From Emcibacter sp. (GTDB lineage Bacteria > Pseudomonadota > Alphaproteobacteria > Sphingomonadales > Emcibacteraceae), in NCBI GenBank assembly GCA_021774875.1, contig JAJFIP010000047.1:1-43913 (forward strand): DNA of 43,913 bases, written 5' to 3'. A program made the translations under genes and the position numbers. Shown here piece by piece: positions 7,779 through 17,433 of this stretch (position 1 is the first letter of the stretch; every line of letters begins with the position of its first letter). The notes under the pieces were generated by a model. The model saw only the letters and a program-made list of their open reading frames with translations, was not told the DNA's origin and made no database searches.

Positions 7779-8980
7779 CCAAAAATACCTATCGTTCAGG
7801 CCCTGACAATGATGGCAGATACGGCGATTTTGGCGGCAGATTCGTCTCCGAAACCCTGATGCCGCTTATTCTTGATCTGGAAAAGGCTTACGTTGCATCC
7901 AAAGATGACCCGGCCTTTAAAGCTGAGTTTGACAACCTGCTGGCGGAATATGTGGGCCGCCCGAGCCCGCTATATTTTGCCGAGCGCTTAACAGAGCATC
8001 TGAATGGGGCCAAAATCTATTTCAAGCGCGAAGAGCTGAACCATACCGGCGCCCATAAAATAAATAATTGTATCGGTCAGATACTGCTTGCCCGCCGCAT
8101 GGGAAAGAGCCGTATTATTGCCGAAACCGGAGCCGGGCAACACGGCGTAGCTACTGCCACGGTCTGTGCGCGATTCGGCATGAAATGTGTGGTCTATATG
8201 GGTGAAAAAGACATTGAACGGCAAAAACCCAATGTCTTCCGCATGAAATTGCTGGGTGCCGAGGTGGTGCCAGTTACCTGTGGGTCAGAGAGCCTTAAAG
8301 ATGCCATGAATGAAGCCATGCGTGACTGGGTTGCCAATGTGGAGGATACTTTCTATATCATCGGCACCGCCGCCGGACCTCACCCCTACCCGGAACTGGT
8401 GCGCGATTTCCAATGTGTGATCGGCCATGAGACCCGCGAACAGATACTCGAACGAGAAGGTCGCCTGCCAGACAGTCTGGTGGCCTGTGTTGGCGGCGGG
8501 TCAAATGCCATCGGTCTTTTCCATCCATTTCTGGATGATGACATTGATATGTACGGTGTGGAAGCGGCAGGATACGGCATTGATACCGATAAACATGCCG
8601 CATCACTCACCGGTGGCAAGCCCGGCGTATTACACGGCAACAGGACTTATCTGCTCATGGACGACGACGGACAGATTGAGGAAGCCCATTCCATTTCCGC
8701 TGGCCTCGATTATCCGGGCATCGGGCCGGAGCATAGCTGGCTCCATGAAACGGGCCGGGTAAAATATGTACCGATCACCGACAGCCAGGCCCTTGAAGCC
8801 TTTCAGCTCTGCACCGAATATGAAGGCATTATCCCCGCCCTGGAAAGCGCCCATGCCATCGCCTATGTCATAGAGCTTGCGCCGACCCTGCCCAAAGATC
8901 ATATCATGGTCATGAATCTGAGCGGTCGGGGGGACAAGGATATTTTCACAGTGGCGACAGCCCTTGGTGCAGAGATTTAA
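7775..8980 (+). CDS. trpB: Tryptophan synthase beta chain
   Basis: Joins indole and serine to make tryptophan with pyridoxal phosphate. The 401 residues match the family. The PLP lysine lies in the signature [15 protein letters not shown], near residue 90, and the PLP phosphate is held by the glycine-rich [12 protein letters not shown]. The activating [10 protein letters not shown] and C-terminal [10 protein letters not shown] segments are intact. The start overlaps trpF by four bases, and trpA starts two bases after its stop, so the two subunits are made together as an alpha2beta2 complex. Confidence 0.98.
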   Translation: MTKNTYRSGPDNDGRYGDFGGRFVSETLMPLILDLEKAYVASKDDPAFKAEFDNLLAEYVGRPSPLYFAERLTEHLNGAKIYFKREELNHTGAHKINNCIGQILLARRMGKSRIIAETGAGQHGVATATVCARFGMKCVVYMGEKDIERQKPNVFRMKLLGAEVVPVTCGSESLKDAMNEAMRDWVANVEDTFYIIGTAAGPHPYPELVRDFQCVIGHETREQILEREGRLPDSLVACVGGGSNAIGLFHPFLDDDIDMYGVEAAGYGIDTDKHAASLTGGKPGVLHGNRTYLLMDDDGQIEEAHSISAGLDYPGIGPEHSWLHETGRVKYVPITDSQALEAFQLCTEYEGIIPALESAHAIAYVIELAPTLPKDHIMVMNLSGRGDKDIFTVATALGAEI

Positions 8981-8981
8981 A

Positions 8982-9806
8982 ATGGCTGTGAATAGAATAG
9001 AACAAAAATTCGCCGACCTGAAAAAAGAAGACCGTTCCGCTTTAGTCACCTTCACTACAGCAGGAGACCCGGACTATGACACAGCCTTAGACATCCTGAA
9101 AGGATTGCCCACCGCCGGGGCAGACATCATTGAACTTGGCATGCCCTTTTCCGACCCCATGGCAGATGGCCCGGCGATACAGGCAGCAAGTATCCGCGCC
9201 CTTAAGGCTGGCATGACTGCGGCCAAAACCTTGCAGATGGTGCAGGAATTTCGCGGCCTCGATCAGACAACCCCGATCATCCTCATGGGCTATTATAATC
9301 CGATCTATATTTACGGCGTTGACAGGTTTCTGGATGATGCACTGGATGCCGGAGTCGATGGTCTGATTATTGTTGACCTGCCGCCGGAAGAGGATGCTGA
9401 ACTTGCGATCCCTGCCGGACAAGCCGGTATGGGCTGTATTCATCTGGCAACCCCCACCACCGATGAAGACCGGCTCGCCCATATCCTTAAAAATGCCACA
9501 GGCTTTGTCTATTATGTCTCCATTGCGGGCATTACCGGAACCAGAGAGCCGGATCTCGCGCCCGTGAAGGCTGCTGTTGATATGATTCGCCGTCAGACTG
9601 ACCTGCCGGTTGCTATTGGTTTTGGCATCAAGACCCCAGAAAATGTGTACAACTTTGCCAAAATTGCCGATGCGGTGGTTGTTGGTTCGGCAATTGTTAA
9701 CATAATTGAGGTTAATATAGATCAGGAAGGACTTGCAAAACCTGAACTTAAGAGTAGAGTCCTTGACTTTGTTGGCACTCTTAGCCTTAGAAAAGGTAAA
9801 GTATGA
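8982..9806 (+). CDS. trpA: Tryptophan synthase alpha chain
   Basis: Splits indole-3-glycerol phosphate to indole, which tunnels to TrpB. The 274-residue TIM barrel has the signature [22 protein letters not shown], holding both catalytic acids (Glu in IELG and Asp in MADGP), and the phosphate loop [11 protein letters not shown]. The frame continues upstream to a TTG at 8964 inside trpB, but ATG 8982, directly after the trpB stop, gives the usual N-terminus. Its end overlaps accD by four bases (ATGA). Confidence 0.97.
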   Translation: MAVNRIEQKFADLKKEDRSALVTFTTAGDPDYDTALDILKGLPTAGADIIELGMPFSDPMADGPAIQAASIRALKAGMTAAKTLQMVQEFRGLDQTTPIILMGYYNPIYIYGVDRFLDDALDAGVDGLIIVDLPPEEDAELAIPAGQAGMGCIHLATPTTDEDRLAHILKNATGFVYYVSIAGITGTREPDLAPVKAAVDMIRRQTDLPVAIGFGIKTPENVYNFAKIADAVVVGSAIVNIIEVNIDQEGLAKPELKSRVLDFVGTLSLRKGKV

Positions 9807-10666
9807 ACTGGATTACCAATTTTGTCCGCCCAAAAATACAGGCGGTTCTTAAAACCAAAAAAGATACGCCCGACAATCTGTGGCATAAATGCTGCGGCTG
9901 CGGGCAATTGCTGTATTTAAAGGATTTTCTGGAAGTACAGTCAGTCTGCCCCAAATGTGAATTTCATGATCGTATAGAGCCCACAACACGTTTCAAAAAT
10001 ATGTTTAATGGCGGCGAATATGCTCTGGTCGACGCACCAAAACCAAAAGAAGATCCCCTGAAATTCAAAGATCAGAAAAAATATACAGATCGCTTAAAAA
10101 CCGCCCGCGCTAACAGCGATTTTAATGACGCCATTGCCATAGCTTTCGGCCAGATGGGCAATATGAATGTGGTGGTTGCGCTTCAGAATTTCATGATTAT
10201 GGGCGGCTCAATGGGTATGGCCGTGGGCAATGGTATAATTGCTGCCGCCGAACATGCGGTAGCGAAAAAAGCCCCGCTGGTGCTGTTTACTGCGGCTGGT
10301 GGCGCACGGATGCAGGAGGGCATCCTCTCGCTCATGCAGATGCCACGAACCACCGTTGCTGTTGAAATGGTTAAGGATGCCGGACTGCCCTATGTGGTGG
10401 TACTGACTGACCCGACCACGGGCGGGGTTACAGCCTCATATGCTATGCTCGGAGATGTTCAGATAGCCGAGCCCAACGCGCTGATCTGTTTTGCCGGGCC
10501 GCGGGTAATCAAGGACACCATCCGCGAGGAACTGCCGGAAGGGTTTCAGCGTTCCGAATATCTGCTTGAGCATGGCATGGTCGATATGATTGTCCATCGC
10601 CATGAAATGCGTGACAAGCTGGTGCAGCTGCTTGGCCTGTTGTGCAAACAAACCAAAGCAGCCTGA
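9803..10666 (+). CDS. accD: Acetyl-CoA carboxylase carboxyltransferase subunit beta
   Basis: Transfers CO2 from biotin to acetyl-CoA with AccA, making malonyl-CoA for fatty acid synthesis. The 287-residue protein has the N-terminal zinc ribbon (C30-x2-C33 and C49-x2-C52) followed by the crotonase-like carboxyltransferase core: [42 protein letters not shown] and GPRVIKDT. The trpA-accD-folC order is conserved in Proteobacteria. It overlaps trpA by four bases and precedes folC by five. Confidence 0.98.
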   Translation: MNWITNFVRPKIQAVLKTKKDTPDNLWHKCCGCGQLLYLKDFLEVQSVCPKCEFHDRIEPTTRFKNMFNGGEYALVDAPKPKEDPLKFKDQKKYTDRLKTARANSDFNDAIAIAFGQMGNMNVVVALQNFMIMGGSMGMAVGNGIIAAAEHAVAKKAPLVLFTAAGGARMQEGILSLMQMPRTTVAVEMVKDAGLPYVVVLTDPTTGGVTASYAMLGDVQIAEPNALICFAGPRVIKDTIREELPEGFQRSEYLLEHGMVDMIVHRHEMRDKLVQLLGLLCKQTKAA

Positions 10667-10671
10667 ACTCT

Positions 10672-11949
10672 ATGAAATATTCTTCGGATAAGGTTCTGGA
10701 ACGACTCCAGAAGCTTCATCCGAAAAAAATTGACCTCAGCCTTGATCGCATGATGGGCCTGCTGGAAAAACTTGATCATCCCGAGCGAAAACTCCCCCCC
10801 GTCATTCATGTGGCCGGAACCAATGGCAAAGGCTCAACTGTGGCTTACCTGCGGGCAATACTGGAAGCTGCGGGTTTCAGTGTTCATGTCTATAGCTCGC
10901 CTCATCTGGTGCGCTTTGCCGAACGTATCCGCCTTGCGGGCAAGCTGATTGATGAAGATCAGTTGCTGGAAAGTCTGCTCCATTGTGAAGAGATAAACGG
11001 CGATACCCCGATCACCTATTTTGAAATAACTACTGCTATCGCCTTCAGGGCCTTTGCCAACAGCCCCGCCGATGTAGTTCTATTGGAAGTGGGTCTCGGC
11101 GGGCGGCTGGATGCGACCAATGTTATCGACCAGCCCCTGGCCACAATCATAACACCGGTATCGGTGGATCATGAACAATTTTTAGGCGCAGACCTTGGCG
11201 GCATTGCCTTTGAGAAAGCGGGGATCGCAAAAAAGGCCGTACCCCTGATTATGGCGGAACAAAAGAAACCCGCTGCAGCAGCTATTATGGATCATGCCCG
11301 GAAAGTTGGTGCGAAAACCTGTGACTGGTCAGTGGAACGGACTGTCAGCGGATTTGATTATCACGACAGCAAAGGCCACCTGTCTTTACCCCTGCCTGCG
11401 CTGTATGGCCCCCATCAGATTACCAATGCGGGACTGGCCATTGCCTGTCTGCGTCATCAGAACAGATTTGACATAAAACCTGCGGATTTTGCCAGGGGTG
11501 TCACCACCGCCAGCTGGCCCGCACGGCTGCAAAATATAACAGCATCCCGCTATGGCAAGATATTGCCCACGGGCAGCGAGCTATGGCTGGACGGGGGTCA
11601 TAATCCGGCGGCGGGGCAAATTCTAGGTCGTTTTTTTTCGAAGCGCGATACCCGACCGCTTTATCTGATCTGTGGCATGATGGCGGGCAAGGATACCAAA
11701 GGATTCCTGAAACCCCTAAAAGAGCATACCGCAAGAATTTATGGCATTGAGGTCATCGGTGAAAATTGTCAAAGCCCGGATAAGATCGTTGATATGGCCG
11801 AACAGGTTGGCATTAAGGCCAGTACTGCCGCCTCGGTGGAAGATACTCTTCATGCTATCTCAGACAGAAAATCAGTTCGGGTACTGATCTGTGGCTCATT
11901 ATATCTAGCCGGATATATCCTGGCACAGAATGACCTTCTGCCAGCATGA
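10672..11949 (+). CDS. folC: Bifunctional folylpolyglutamate synthase / dihydrofolate synthase
   Basis: Adds glutamate to dihydropteroate and then to folates, using ATP. The 425-residue Mur-ligase-like protein has the P-loop HVAGTNGKGSTVAYLR near residue 47, the substrate segment YSSPHLVRFAERIR, the metal region EVGLGGRLDATN, and LDGGHNP in the C-terminal half. A GTG at 10642, inside accD, could extend it by ten residues, but ATG 10672 follows the accD stop and gives a normal N-terminus. It is the last rightward gene of this run. The next gene is convergent and ends 14 bases away with no clear terminator. Confidence 0.96.
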   Translation: MKYSSDKVLERLQKLHPKKIDLSLDRMMGLLEKLDHPERKLPPVIHVAGTNGKGSTVAYLRAILEAAGFSVHVYSSPHLVRFAERIRLAGKLIDEDQLLESLLHCEEINGDTPITYFEITTAIAFRAFANSPADVVLLEVGLGGRLDATNVIDQPLATIITPVSVDHEQFLGADLGGIAFEKAGIAKKAVPLIMAEQKKPAAAAIMDHARKVGAKTCDWSVERTVSGFDYHDSKGHLSLPLPALYGPHQITNAGLAIACLRHQNRFDIKPADFARGVTTASWPARLQNITASRYGKILPTGSELWLDGGHNPAAGQILGRFFSKRDTRPLYLICGMMAGKDTKGFLKPLKEHTARIYGIEVIGENCQSPDKIVDMAEQVGIKASTAASVEDTLHAISDRKSVRVLICGSLYLAGYILAQNDLLPA

Positions 11950-11963
11950 ACTGATCCCGATAA

Positions 11964-13226
11964 TCACTCTGCCTGAACCACACAATTCCGGCCCTTGTTC
12001 TTTGCTTTATACAGGGCATTATCTGCCATTTTCAGCATGGAACTAAAATCACCTTTTCTTTCGCTGCAAACCCCGATGCTCACCGTTACCCCGATTTTTT
12101 CTTCTTTAAATTCAAGATAATCTTCCGCGATTGCTTGCCGCAATTTCTCAAGAATCACCAGAGCATCATCCAATTCCCTGTCCTGAATGAGCAGGCAAAA
12201 TTCTTCACCGCCAAAGCGGGCAACAACGTCTTTATTGTTAATCCGGCGCATCATATTTTCAGATAGCTTAATCAATATATCATCCCCCACATGATGGCCA
12301 TAGGTATCATTAATATTCTTGAAATGATCAACATCGATCATAGCAACCACAAGTTTTTCCTTGTTCTTTTCTTTACTGATAAATAACTCTTCAACATGTT
12401 CGAGCATATATCTGCGGTTATGCAGACCCGTCAGGGAATCCATGTAAACACTGACTTTCAGTTCTTCTATAAGATTATAAATATCCAGATTTTGTGACAC
12501 CCGACAGAGCAATTCTTCATAGCTGAATGGTTTGTGGATGAAATCATTAGCCCCCAGTTTCAAAAACCTGATAGCACAATTTGAATTATCATGGCTGCTC
12601 ATCCCGATGATTGGCAATTGGTCTTTGCTATATTTTAGCCGTAATCTGTTAATCAGGCTATAGCCGTCAATTTCAGGCATATTATAGTCTGTCATCACCA
12701 GATGAATATTGCGGCCCTGTGCCATCTTGTTGAGGGCAACTTGGCCATTTTCGGCTTCAATTACATTAATCTGCTGGCGTGACAACTGTTCACAAAGTAT
12801 TTTGCGGGCCGTAGTGGAATCCTCTACTACCAAAATATTTATTTGACGATTCAGCAACAGTCGCCGTATCAGGGAAATAGTATAGTCGAGACTCGCAGGT
12901 GATTCTTTTAAAACATAGTCAATAACACCCATGCCATAATAATAATCAAGATTATCCCTGACTTGCTGACCACTGAAAATAATTGATGGTATTTTATTTT
13001 GATGGGTAAGCTCAACAATCTCCCCATCCGGTGCATCTGGGAGACAAAGATCAAGCAGGGCAATAAAAAAATCGCCATCATTCTGTATGATAAACTCTTT
13101 TGCATCATGATAATTTGTGGCAAAAAAACTTTCTATTCCCTCAAGTTCGCTCAATCTATTTCTAATTGCTGTCGAAAAAAACTTGCTGTCTTCAACTATT
13201 AATATCTTCAGGCTTTCGCTGGCCAT
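11964..13226 (-). CDS. Response regulator with two receiver domains and a GGDEF diguanylate cyclase domain (PleD-like layout)
   Basis: A 420-residue cytoplasmic protein. Receiver 1 spans about residues 6-120 with phospho-acceptor D59 (LLDLCLP). Receiver 2 spans about 129-245 with D180 (MTDYNMPEIDG) and the usual Lys in FIHKPFS. The GGDEF domain spans about 258-418 with DSLTGLHNRRY, DVDHFKNINDTYGHHVGD and an intact active site GGEEF at 339-343, so it should make cyclic di-GMP from GTP. The inhibitory-site position five residues upstream reads NNKD rather than RxxD. An upstream TTG would add two residues; ATG 13226 is chosen. It stands between folC and trxA. The layout is PleD's, but orthology to PleD is not shown. 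Confidence 0.9.
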   Translation of the reverse strand: MASESLKILIVEDSKFFSTAIRNRLSELEGIESFFATNYHDAKEFIIQNDGDFFIALLDLCLPDAPDGEIVELTHQNKIPSIIFSGQQVRDNLDYYYGMGVIDYVLKESPASLDYTISLIRRLLLNRQINILVVEDSTTARKILCEQLSRQQINVIEAENGQVALNKMAQGRNIHLVMTDYNMPEIDGYSLINRLRLKYSKDQLPIIGMSSHDNSNCAIRFLKLGANDFIHKPFSYEELLCRVSQNLDIYNLIEELKVSVYMDSLTGLHNRRYMLEHVEELFISKEKNKEKLVVAMIDVDHFKNINDTYGHHVGDDILIKLSENMMRRINNKDVVARFGGEEFCLLIQDRELDDALVILEKLRQAIAEDYLEFKEEKIGVTVSIGVCSERKGDFSSMLKMADNALYKAKNKGRNCVVQAE

Positions 13227-13306
13227 TCTCAAAACTCATTATGATAATAATTATTAATAGTATAGCTGGTAAATTAAAAAGTTATTAAATGCAGAGACAG
13301 TCATAA

Positions 13307-13334
13307 AAAAACGCGGCTGAAAAACCGCGTTTTT
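13307..13334 (-). terminator. Rho-independent terminator after trxA
   Basis: A ten-base stem (13307-13316 with 13325-13334) with GC core CGCGG/CCGCG and an 8-base loop. It is flanked by A runs on the left and T runs on the right, so it can work on either strand. It lies 22 bases past the trxA stop on the minus strand and upstream of the GGDEF gene, which suggests the latter has its own promoter in 13227-13306. Confidence 0.88.
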
Positions 13335-13356
13335 ACTTCTTGCTGGCAATATTGCT

Positions 13357-13677
13357 TTAGCTGTTATCGCTGATCCAGCCTTCCAGATCTGACTTGGAAC
13401 TGCTGCCCACTTTCATGGCTGCCACTTCGCCGCCCTTGAATAATAACAGGGTTGGAATACTACGTACCCCGAAGCTGGTTGGAGTATTGGGGTTTTCATC
13501 AATATTAACTTTGGCAATGGTAAGGCTATCGCCCATTTCACCGGAAATCTGATCCAGAACCGGGGCTATCTGCTTACAGGGGCCGCACCACTCCGCCCAA
13601 AAATCAACCAATACCAGTCCATCAGCATTCAATACCTTGTCCTGAAAATCACCATCTGTGACTGCAATTATGCTCAT
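13357..13677 (-). CDS. trxA: Thioredoxin
   Basis: A 106-residue cytoplasmic disulfide reductase. The active site WCGPC has C31 and C34, preceded by LVDFWAEW and followed by the cis-Pro loop [13 protein letters not shown], as in thioredoxin 1. Length and layout are standard. AAGGA is about 10 bases before the ATG. It follows addA on the same strand with a 94-base gap that contains a good promoter of its own, and a terminator follows. The addA-trxA neighbourhood is conserved in Alphaproteobacteria. Confidence 0.97.
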   Translation of the reverse strand: MSIIAVTDGDFQDKVLNADGLVLVDFWAEWCGPCKQIAPVLDQISGEMGDSLTIAKVNIDENPNTPTSFGVRSIPTLLLFKGGEVAAMKVGSSSKSDLEGWISDNS

Positions 13678-13715
13678 TTTCTAAAAATCCTTATCTAAAA
13701 TATTTCTACTGGCCA

Positions 13716-13744
13716 AATGTAGGAAGCTACCCGCCTCTCGTCAA
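13716..13744 (-). promoter_or_regulatory. Likely trxA promoter
   Basis: On the minus strand TTGACG (13739-13744) is followed after 17 bases by TACATT (13716-13721). Five of six and four of six bases match the sigma-70 consensus. Transcription would begin near 13709 and give a leader of about 30 bases before trxA. A short inverted repeat (CCTCT/AGAGG, 13734-13748) overlaps the -35. Confidence 0.55.
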
Positions 13745-13771
13745 GAGGAAGAGTGAAACAAATCTGTATCA

Positions 13772-16700
13772 TCAGAACTTCACCTGTTCCAAAAGCCCAT
13801 CAGGCAATTCCATCAGCCGGGCAATATCTGTCCATAACAGCATACATTTAATGGTTTTATCAGGATAAATATCAGATAAAACGGCGCGATAAGCGGCCAT
13901 CTGGCGTACATATAACCTGGATACATCATCAACATTCTCTGGCGGGGGTCTATTGGTTTTATAGTCAATAATCAGAATTTCCCGGTCCAGTACCACAAGC
14001 CGGTCCACCTGACCCGATACCGGGGTTGTACCCGCAAGTCCGACTATGGACACCTCGGCACGGCTGGTCGGCGAAAAGACTTGTGAAAATTCTACATCGG
14101 TCAGAATACTGTTGATCTGACCGATAATCTGATCAATATCTGTCGCCCCAAGTTCGTAGGCAGACTGATGCAAAAAATTCCGCGCCACATCCTGCCGTTT
14201 GTTCTCCGGCAGTTCCGGCAATATTTCCAGCAGGCGATGGATCAGACGCCCCCGGTGGAACCGCTGCTGATCCTGATCTTTGAGTTTACCAGACTGCAGC
14301 GGGCTTAACACCGCCGGTTCATCCTCCACCGGGCGAGAGGGGCTTAGGGGTTGCACAGGCGATGGTTCTGGCATCGGGCTAATCTTGGCCCAAGCTGGAA
14401 GTTGTGCTTCTGATTCGCGTTGTATCGGCTGTTCGGGTTTCTCTGCTATCTCTTTTTCCTGTGGGCAGGTCAGGCGTAATGAATAATCATCCCCGCCCTC
14501 AACAACATCATCTATATTTTCAAGAGCCGTACGGACTAAATCATACCAGCAATTTTCACTACGATCCCTTTTGCCTTCCCATCCGGTGATATAAAGTCGG
14601 TCCTCGGCCCGGGTCATCGCCACATATAACAGCCGCAAATATTCCTGATCCCGTATCAGATTAATGTCTTCGCGCCCATTGGCACAGGGGCCTAGTTCAA
14701 ATTCCTTATTTCCGGGCCAGAACAAAAGTTTATTCGACTCTGGACCAGCCCATAATAGACGCGAGCCTTTCGTGGGCTCCTTACAGGTATCGGGCAGGAT
14801 AACGATTGGTGCCTGAAGCCCCTTGGCGCCATGAACTGTCATGATTCTGACCTGTTGCAGGCCCTGTTCCATATCGCGCTTGATCTGCACATCACCGCTT
14901 TCTATCCAGCGGGCAAAACCCTGCAACGCAGAAATATTATTCTGCTCATAGCCCATGGCCAGCTGCAGGAATTCATCTATGGGATCATTGGCCTCCTCAC
15001 CCAGCCTGCTGATCAGCTTTTCCCGGCCGCCTAATGTGGTCAGCAGATTATTATAAAATTCAAATGGCGGCGCAGTATCGGCAAAATTCATGCAGGACAC
15101 TAAAAAATCATGAGCCTTCTGGAAAATTGGCCTTTCCGACTGCCGGGACAGAAGGCTGGACCACAGGCTACCCCCCCGTGCATAAGCAAGATCATATAAA
15201 TCCTGTTCGCTGAATCCGATAAAGGGGCTTTTTAATACCACAGCCAAGGTCAGATCATCGCCGGGCAACAGGACAAAATTTGCCATGGCAAGCAGATCCA
15301 TGACCGCAATCTGTTTGCTCAACTCCATCTTATCCTGTCCGGCAACGGCAATTTTCCGTGCCTTTAACGCCCGGATCATATAGTCGTCAAAAATAGTCCG
15401 CCGTCTTACCAGGATCATAATATCTCCCGGCAGAATTGGTCGCCCTTTTGAGACCAGTATCTCACCGCTGTCCAGCCAGCCTGATATGCGGTCCGCAATT
15501 CTGATGGCAAGCTTCATTTCAGGCGAATGGGAGGGCTGTTGTATGATCGGCGGCTGCCAGTCATCTGGCTCCGGTACCTCAACCGCCTTTTCTGTCGGCC
15601 ATAGCTCCACCAGACCCGCCTCACCCGTGCGTGATGGCCTGTGGATAATTTCCTCATCACTGAATGACAGTGCCTTGCGGCTTTCTGGTGATTCAAATAC
15701 CCGGTCAACCACATTCAACACCGCCGCCGTGGAACGAAATGACAGGGCCAGACTGACATTGTGAAAATTATGATCCACATGGGCAGATTTTTTCTGAAAA
15801 AAGAGCCGGTTATCAACAAATTCTTTCGGGTCTGCCCGCTGGAAGGAATAGATGGATTGTTTGACATCGCCAACAGCAAAAATAGTCCGTATCTCGGCCG
15901 AACGGCCATGGCCGACAAAAAATTCACCTGCGAGGGCCTTAACCACCTGCCATTGTTCCGGATTGGTATCCTGAGCCTCATCTATGAGAATATGGTCAAT
16001 GCCACCGTCAAGCTTAAAGAGTATCCATTCAGCAATACCAGCCATCCCGATCAGGCCGTTCACTTTCAATATCAGATCATCGTAATCCATTACCGCGTGG
16101 CGTTTCTTACTGTCCCTGAAGGCCTCGAGCATGGCCGCACCAATGGTCAGCATGGCCGCACTATTTTCCAGCAAACTCAGAATCTTTAATTTTTCTTCTA
16201 CAGCTTGCAGCCGCACCGCTTCATGGGTCATGGCCTCAATTCCGTCGGGGCAGGATGCGGCTATCTTATCGGGCATCAGTTTTTTGCGGATGTCGCCGCC
16301 CTTGGTCAGATAGGCCAGTTTATACTCATCATAATTTTGGCTGCGCTTCTCGGGCGCGGCTAGCCAATGCGCCATCTTTTCCCCGGTTTTCTGATTTGCA
16401 GGACTTCCCCCAAGCAAGGCTTCCACAGCCAGCCTTAATCCCTCGCTATCAACATTTTTCTCCTCACAGGCGGCCTCAATAATTCTATCTCTATTGTCCG
16501 AAGTCTTCAGACCCAGCATCTTCCTCATGGCGGAAACGACCAGTTTTGGCGATTTAAAGCGGTGCATAAGTTGCTCCAGACCACTTCTCTGGCCTGTCAG
16601 TTCCCTGATAAGATCGGCAAAAGTATTTTCCGTCACCTTTCGTGATATATGATCCAGTGCGCTGGCAAGGGCAGGGTTGATATGAATATCGGCCTCGGCC

Positions 16701-17182
16701 AGGACCGCATCCCGCGCCCGACTTAAATGTTCAAGTGTCGTTCTCTCATCCATAACCTGAAAATGGGGTGCAATCCCGGCTTCCAGAGGAAAGCGCCCAA
16801 GCAGTGATTGGCAGAAAGAATGAATGGTCAGAATTTTCAGACCGCCGGGGACTTCAAGCACACGGGCAAAAAGCTTCCGGGCGCATTCCTGTTGTTCTTC
16901 GGTGGGAAATTCCCCGGTGAGACTCTGTATTTCCGCACATAAATATTGCTGGTCGCAGACCACCCATTTCCCAAGCCTGTCATTAATCCGGTTAGCCATT
17001 TCCGCCGCCGCCGCCTTGGTAAATGTCAGGCATAAAATCCGTTCAGGCCGGGTACCACTCAACAGAACCCGCAACACCCGATTGGTGAGTACAAATGTCT
17101 TGCCCGTACCCGCTGATGCTGCCACCCAGGCAGATGCCCCCGGATCAGAGGCTAGGGCTTGTTCAGTTGTTGGTGCCGTCAT
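13772..17182 (-). CDS. addA: Double-strand break repair helicase-nuclease AddA
   Basis: The 1136-residue large subunit of AddAB, which resects broken DNA ends for RecA-dependent repair. It is a UvrD-type helicase: Walker A AASAGTGKTFVLTNRVL near residue 25, LTFTKAAAAEMANRI, Walker B HILIDEAQDTNPEQW, VGDVKQSIYSFQRADP, RIMTVHGAKGLQAPIV and YVAMTRAEDRLYI. A RecB-type nuclease domain near the C-terminus carries ILIIDYKTNRPPP. All motifs are intact. The ATG overlaps the stop of the downstream addB fragment by four bases (ATGA), so translation of addA is expected to depend on ribosomes finishing addB. That matters because addB has an in-frame stop. Confidence 0.96.
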   Translation of the reverse strand: MTAPTTEQALASDPGASAWVAASAGTGKTFVLTNRVLRVLLSGTRPERILCLTFTKAAAAEMANRINDRLGKWVVCDQQYLCAEIQSLTGEFPTEEQQECARKLFARVLEVPGGLKILTIHSFCQSLLGRFPLEAGIAPHFQVMDERTTLEHLSRARDAVLAEADIHINPALASALDHISRKVTENTFADLIRELTGQRSGLEQLMHRFKSPKLVVSAMRKMLGLKTSDNRDRIIEAACEEKNVDSEGLRLAVEALLGGSPANQKTGEKMAHWLAAPEKRSQNYDEYKLAYLTKGGDIRKKLMPDKIAASCPDGIEAMTHEAVRLQAVEEKLKILSLLENSAAMLTIGAAMLEAFRDSKKRHAVMDYDDLILKVNGLIGMAGIAEWILFKLDGGIDHILIDEAQDTNPEQWQVVKALAGEFFVGHGRSAEIRTIFAVGDVKQSIYSFQRADPKEFVDNRLFFQKKSAHVDHNFHNVSLALSFRSTAAVLNVVDRVFESPESRKALSFSDEEIIHRPSRTGEAGLVELWPTEKAVEVPEPDDWQPPIIQQPSHSPEMKLAIRIADRISGWLDSGEILVSKGRPILPGDIMILVRRRTIFDDYMIRALKARKIAVAGQDKMELSKQIAVMDLLAMANFVLLPGDDLTLAVVLKSPFIGFSEQDLYDLAYARGGSLWSSLLSRQSERPIFQKAHDFLVSCMNFADTAPPFEFYNNLLTTLGGREKLISRLGEEANDPIDEFLQLAMGYEQNNISALQGFARWIESGDVQIKRDMEQGLQQVRIMTVHGAKGLQAPIVILPDTCKEPTKGSRLLWAGPESNKLLFWPGNKEFELGPCANGREDINLIRDQEYLRLLYVAMTRAEDRLYITGWEGKRDRSENCWYDLVRTALENIDDVVEGGDDYSLRLTCPQEKEIAEKPEQPIQRESEAQLPAWAKISPMPEPSPVQPLSPSRPVEDEPAVLSPLQSGKLKDQDQQRFHRGRLIHRLLEILPELPENKRQDVARNFLHQSAYELGATDIDQIIGQINSILTDVEFSQVFSPTSRAEVSIVGLAGTTPVSGQVDRLVVLDREILIIDYKTNRPPPENVDDVSRLYVRQMAAYRAVLSDIYPDKTIKCMLLWTDIARLMELPDGLLEQVKF

Positions 17183-17433
17183 GACGTCTCCTCCGCCTTG
17201 GTCACATCGCCGAGATCATTGCCCTGCCATTCTTTGGTTCGGGCCAGAAGATCATATTCGCCGTAGCCCAGATTATCTGGTCGTGGATTATTCAGATATG
17301 GCGTATCCGGCAGATCAAAGACTGTCACCAGCCTTATCAAGCCATCATAAGCCGACGTTATCACCGCTTCCACATCCATCCTGGTTCGGGAAGTGGCATT
17401 AAAACCGGTAATCTTCGACACATCCTGCCCACA
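17179..17433 (-). pseudogene. addB: C-terminal 84 codons of addB, cut off by an in-frame stop
   Basis: This segment is in exactly the same frame as the upstream addB reading frame, directly after its TAA at 17434-17436. The residues fit the AddB C-terminus of Alphaproteobacteria as I know it: a stretch ending VFDLPDTPYLNNPRP and then YDLLARTKEWQ. Its TGA overlaps the addA ATG by four bases, the coupling expected for an intact addB-addA pair. A GTG at 17419-17421 could start an 80-residue piece, but no good ribosome binding site is seen, so independent expression is doubtful. Most simply it is the separated tail of addB, through mutation, sequence error or readthrough. Confidence 0.8.
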
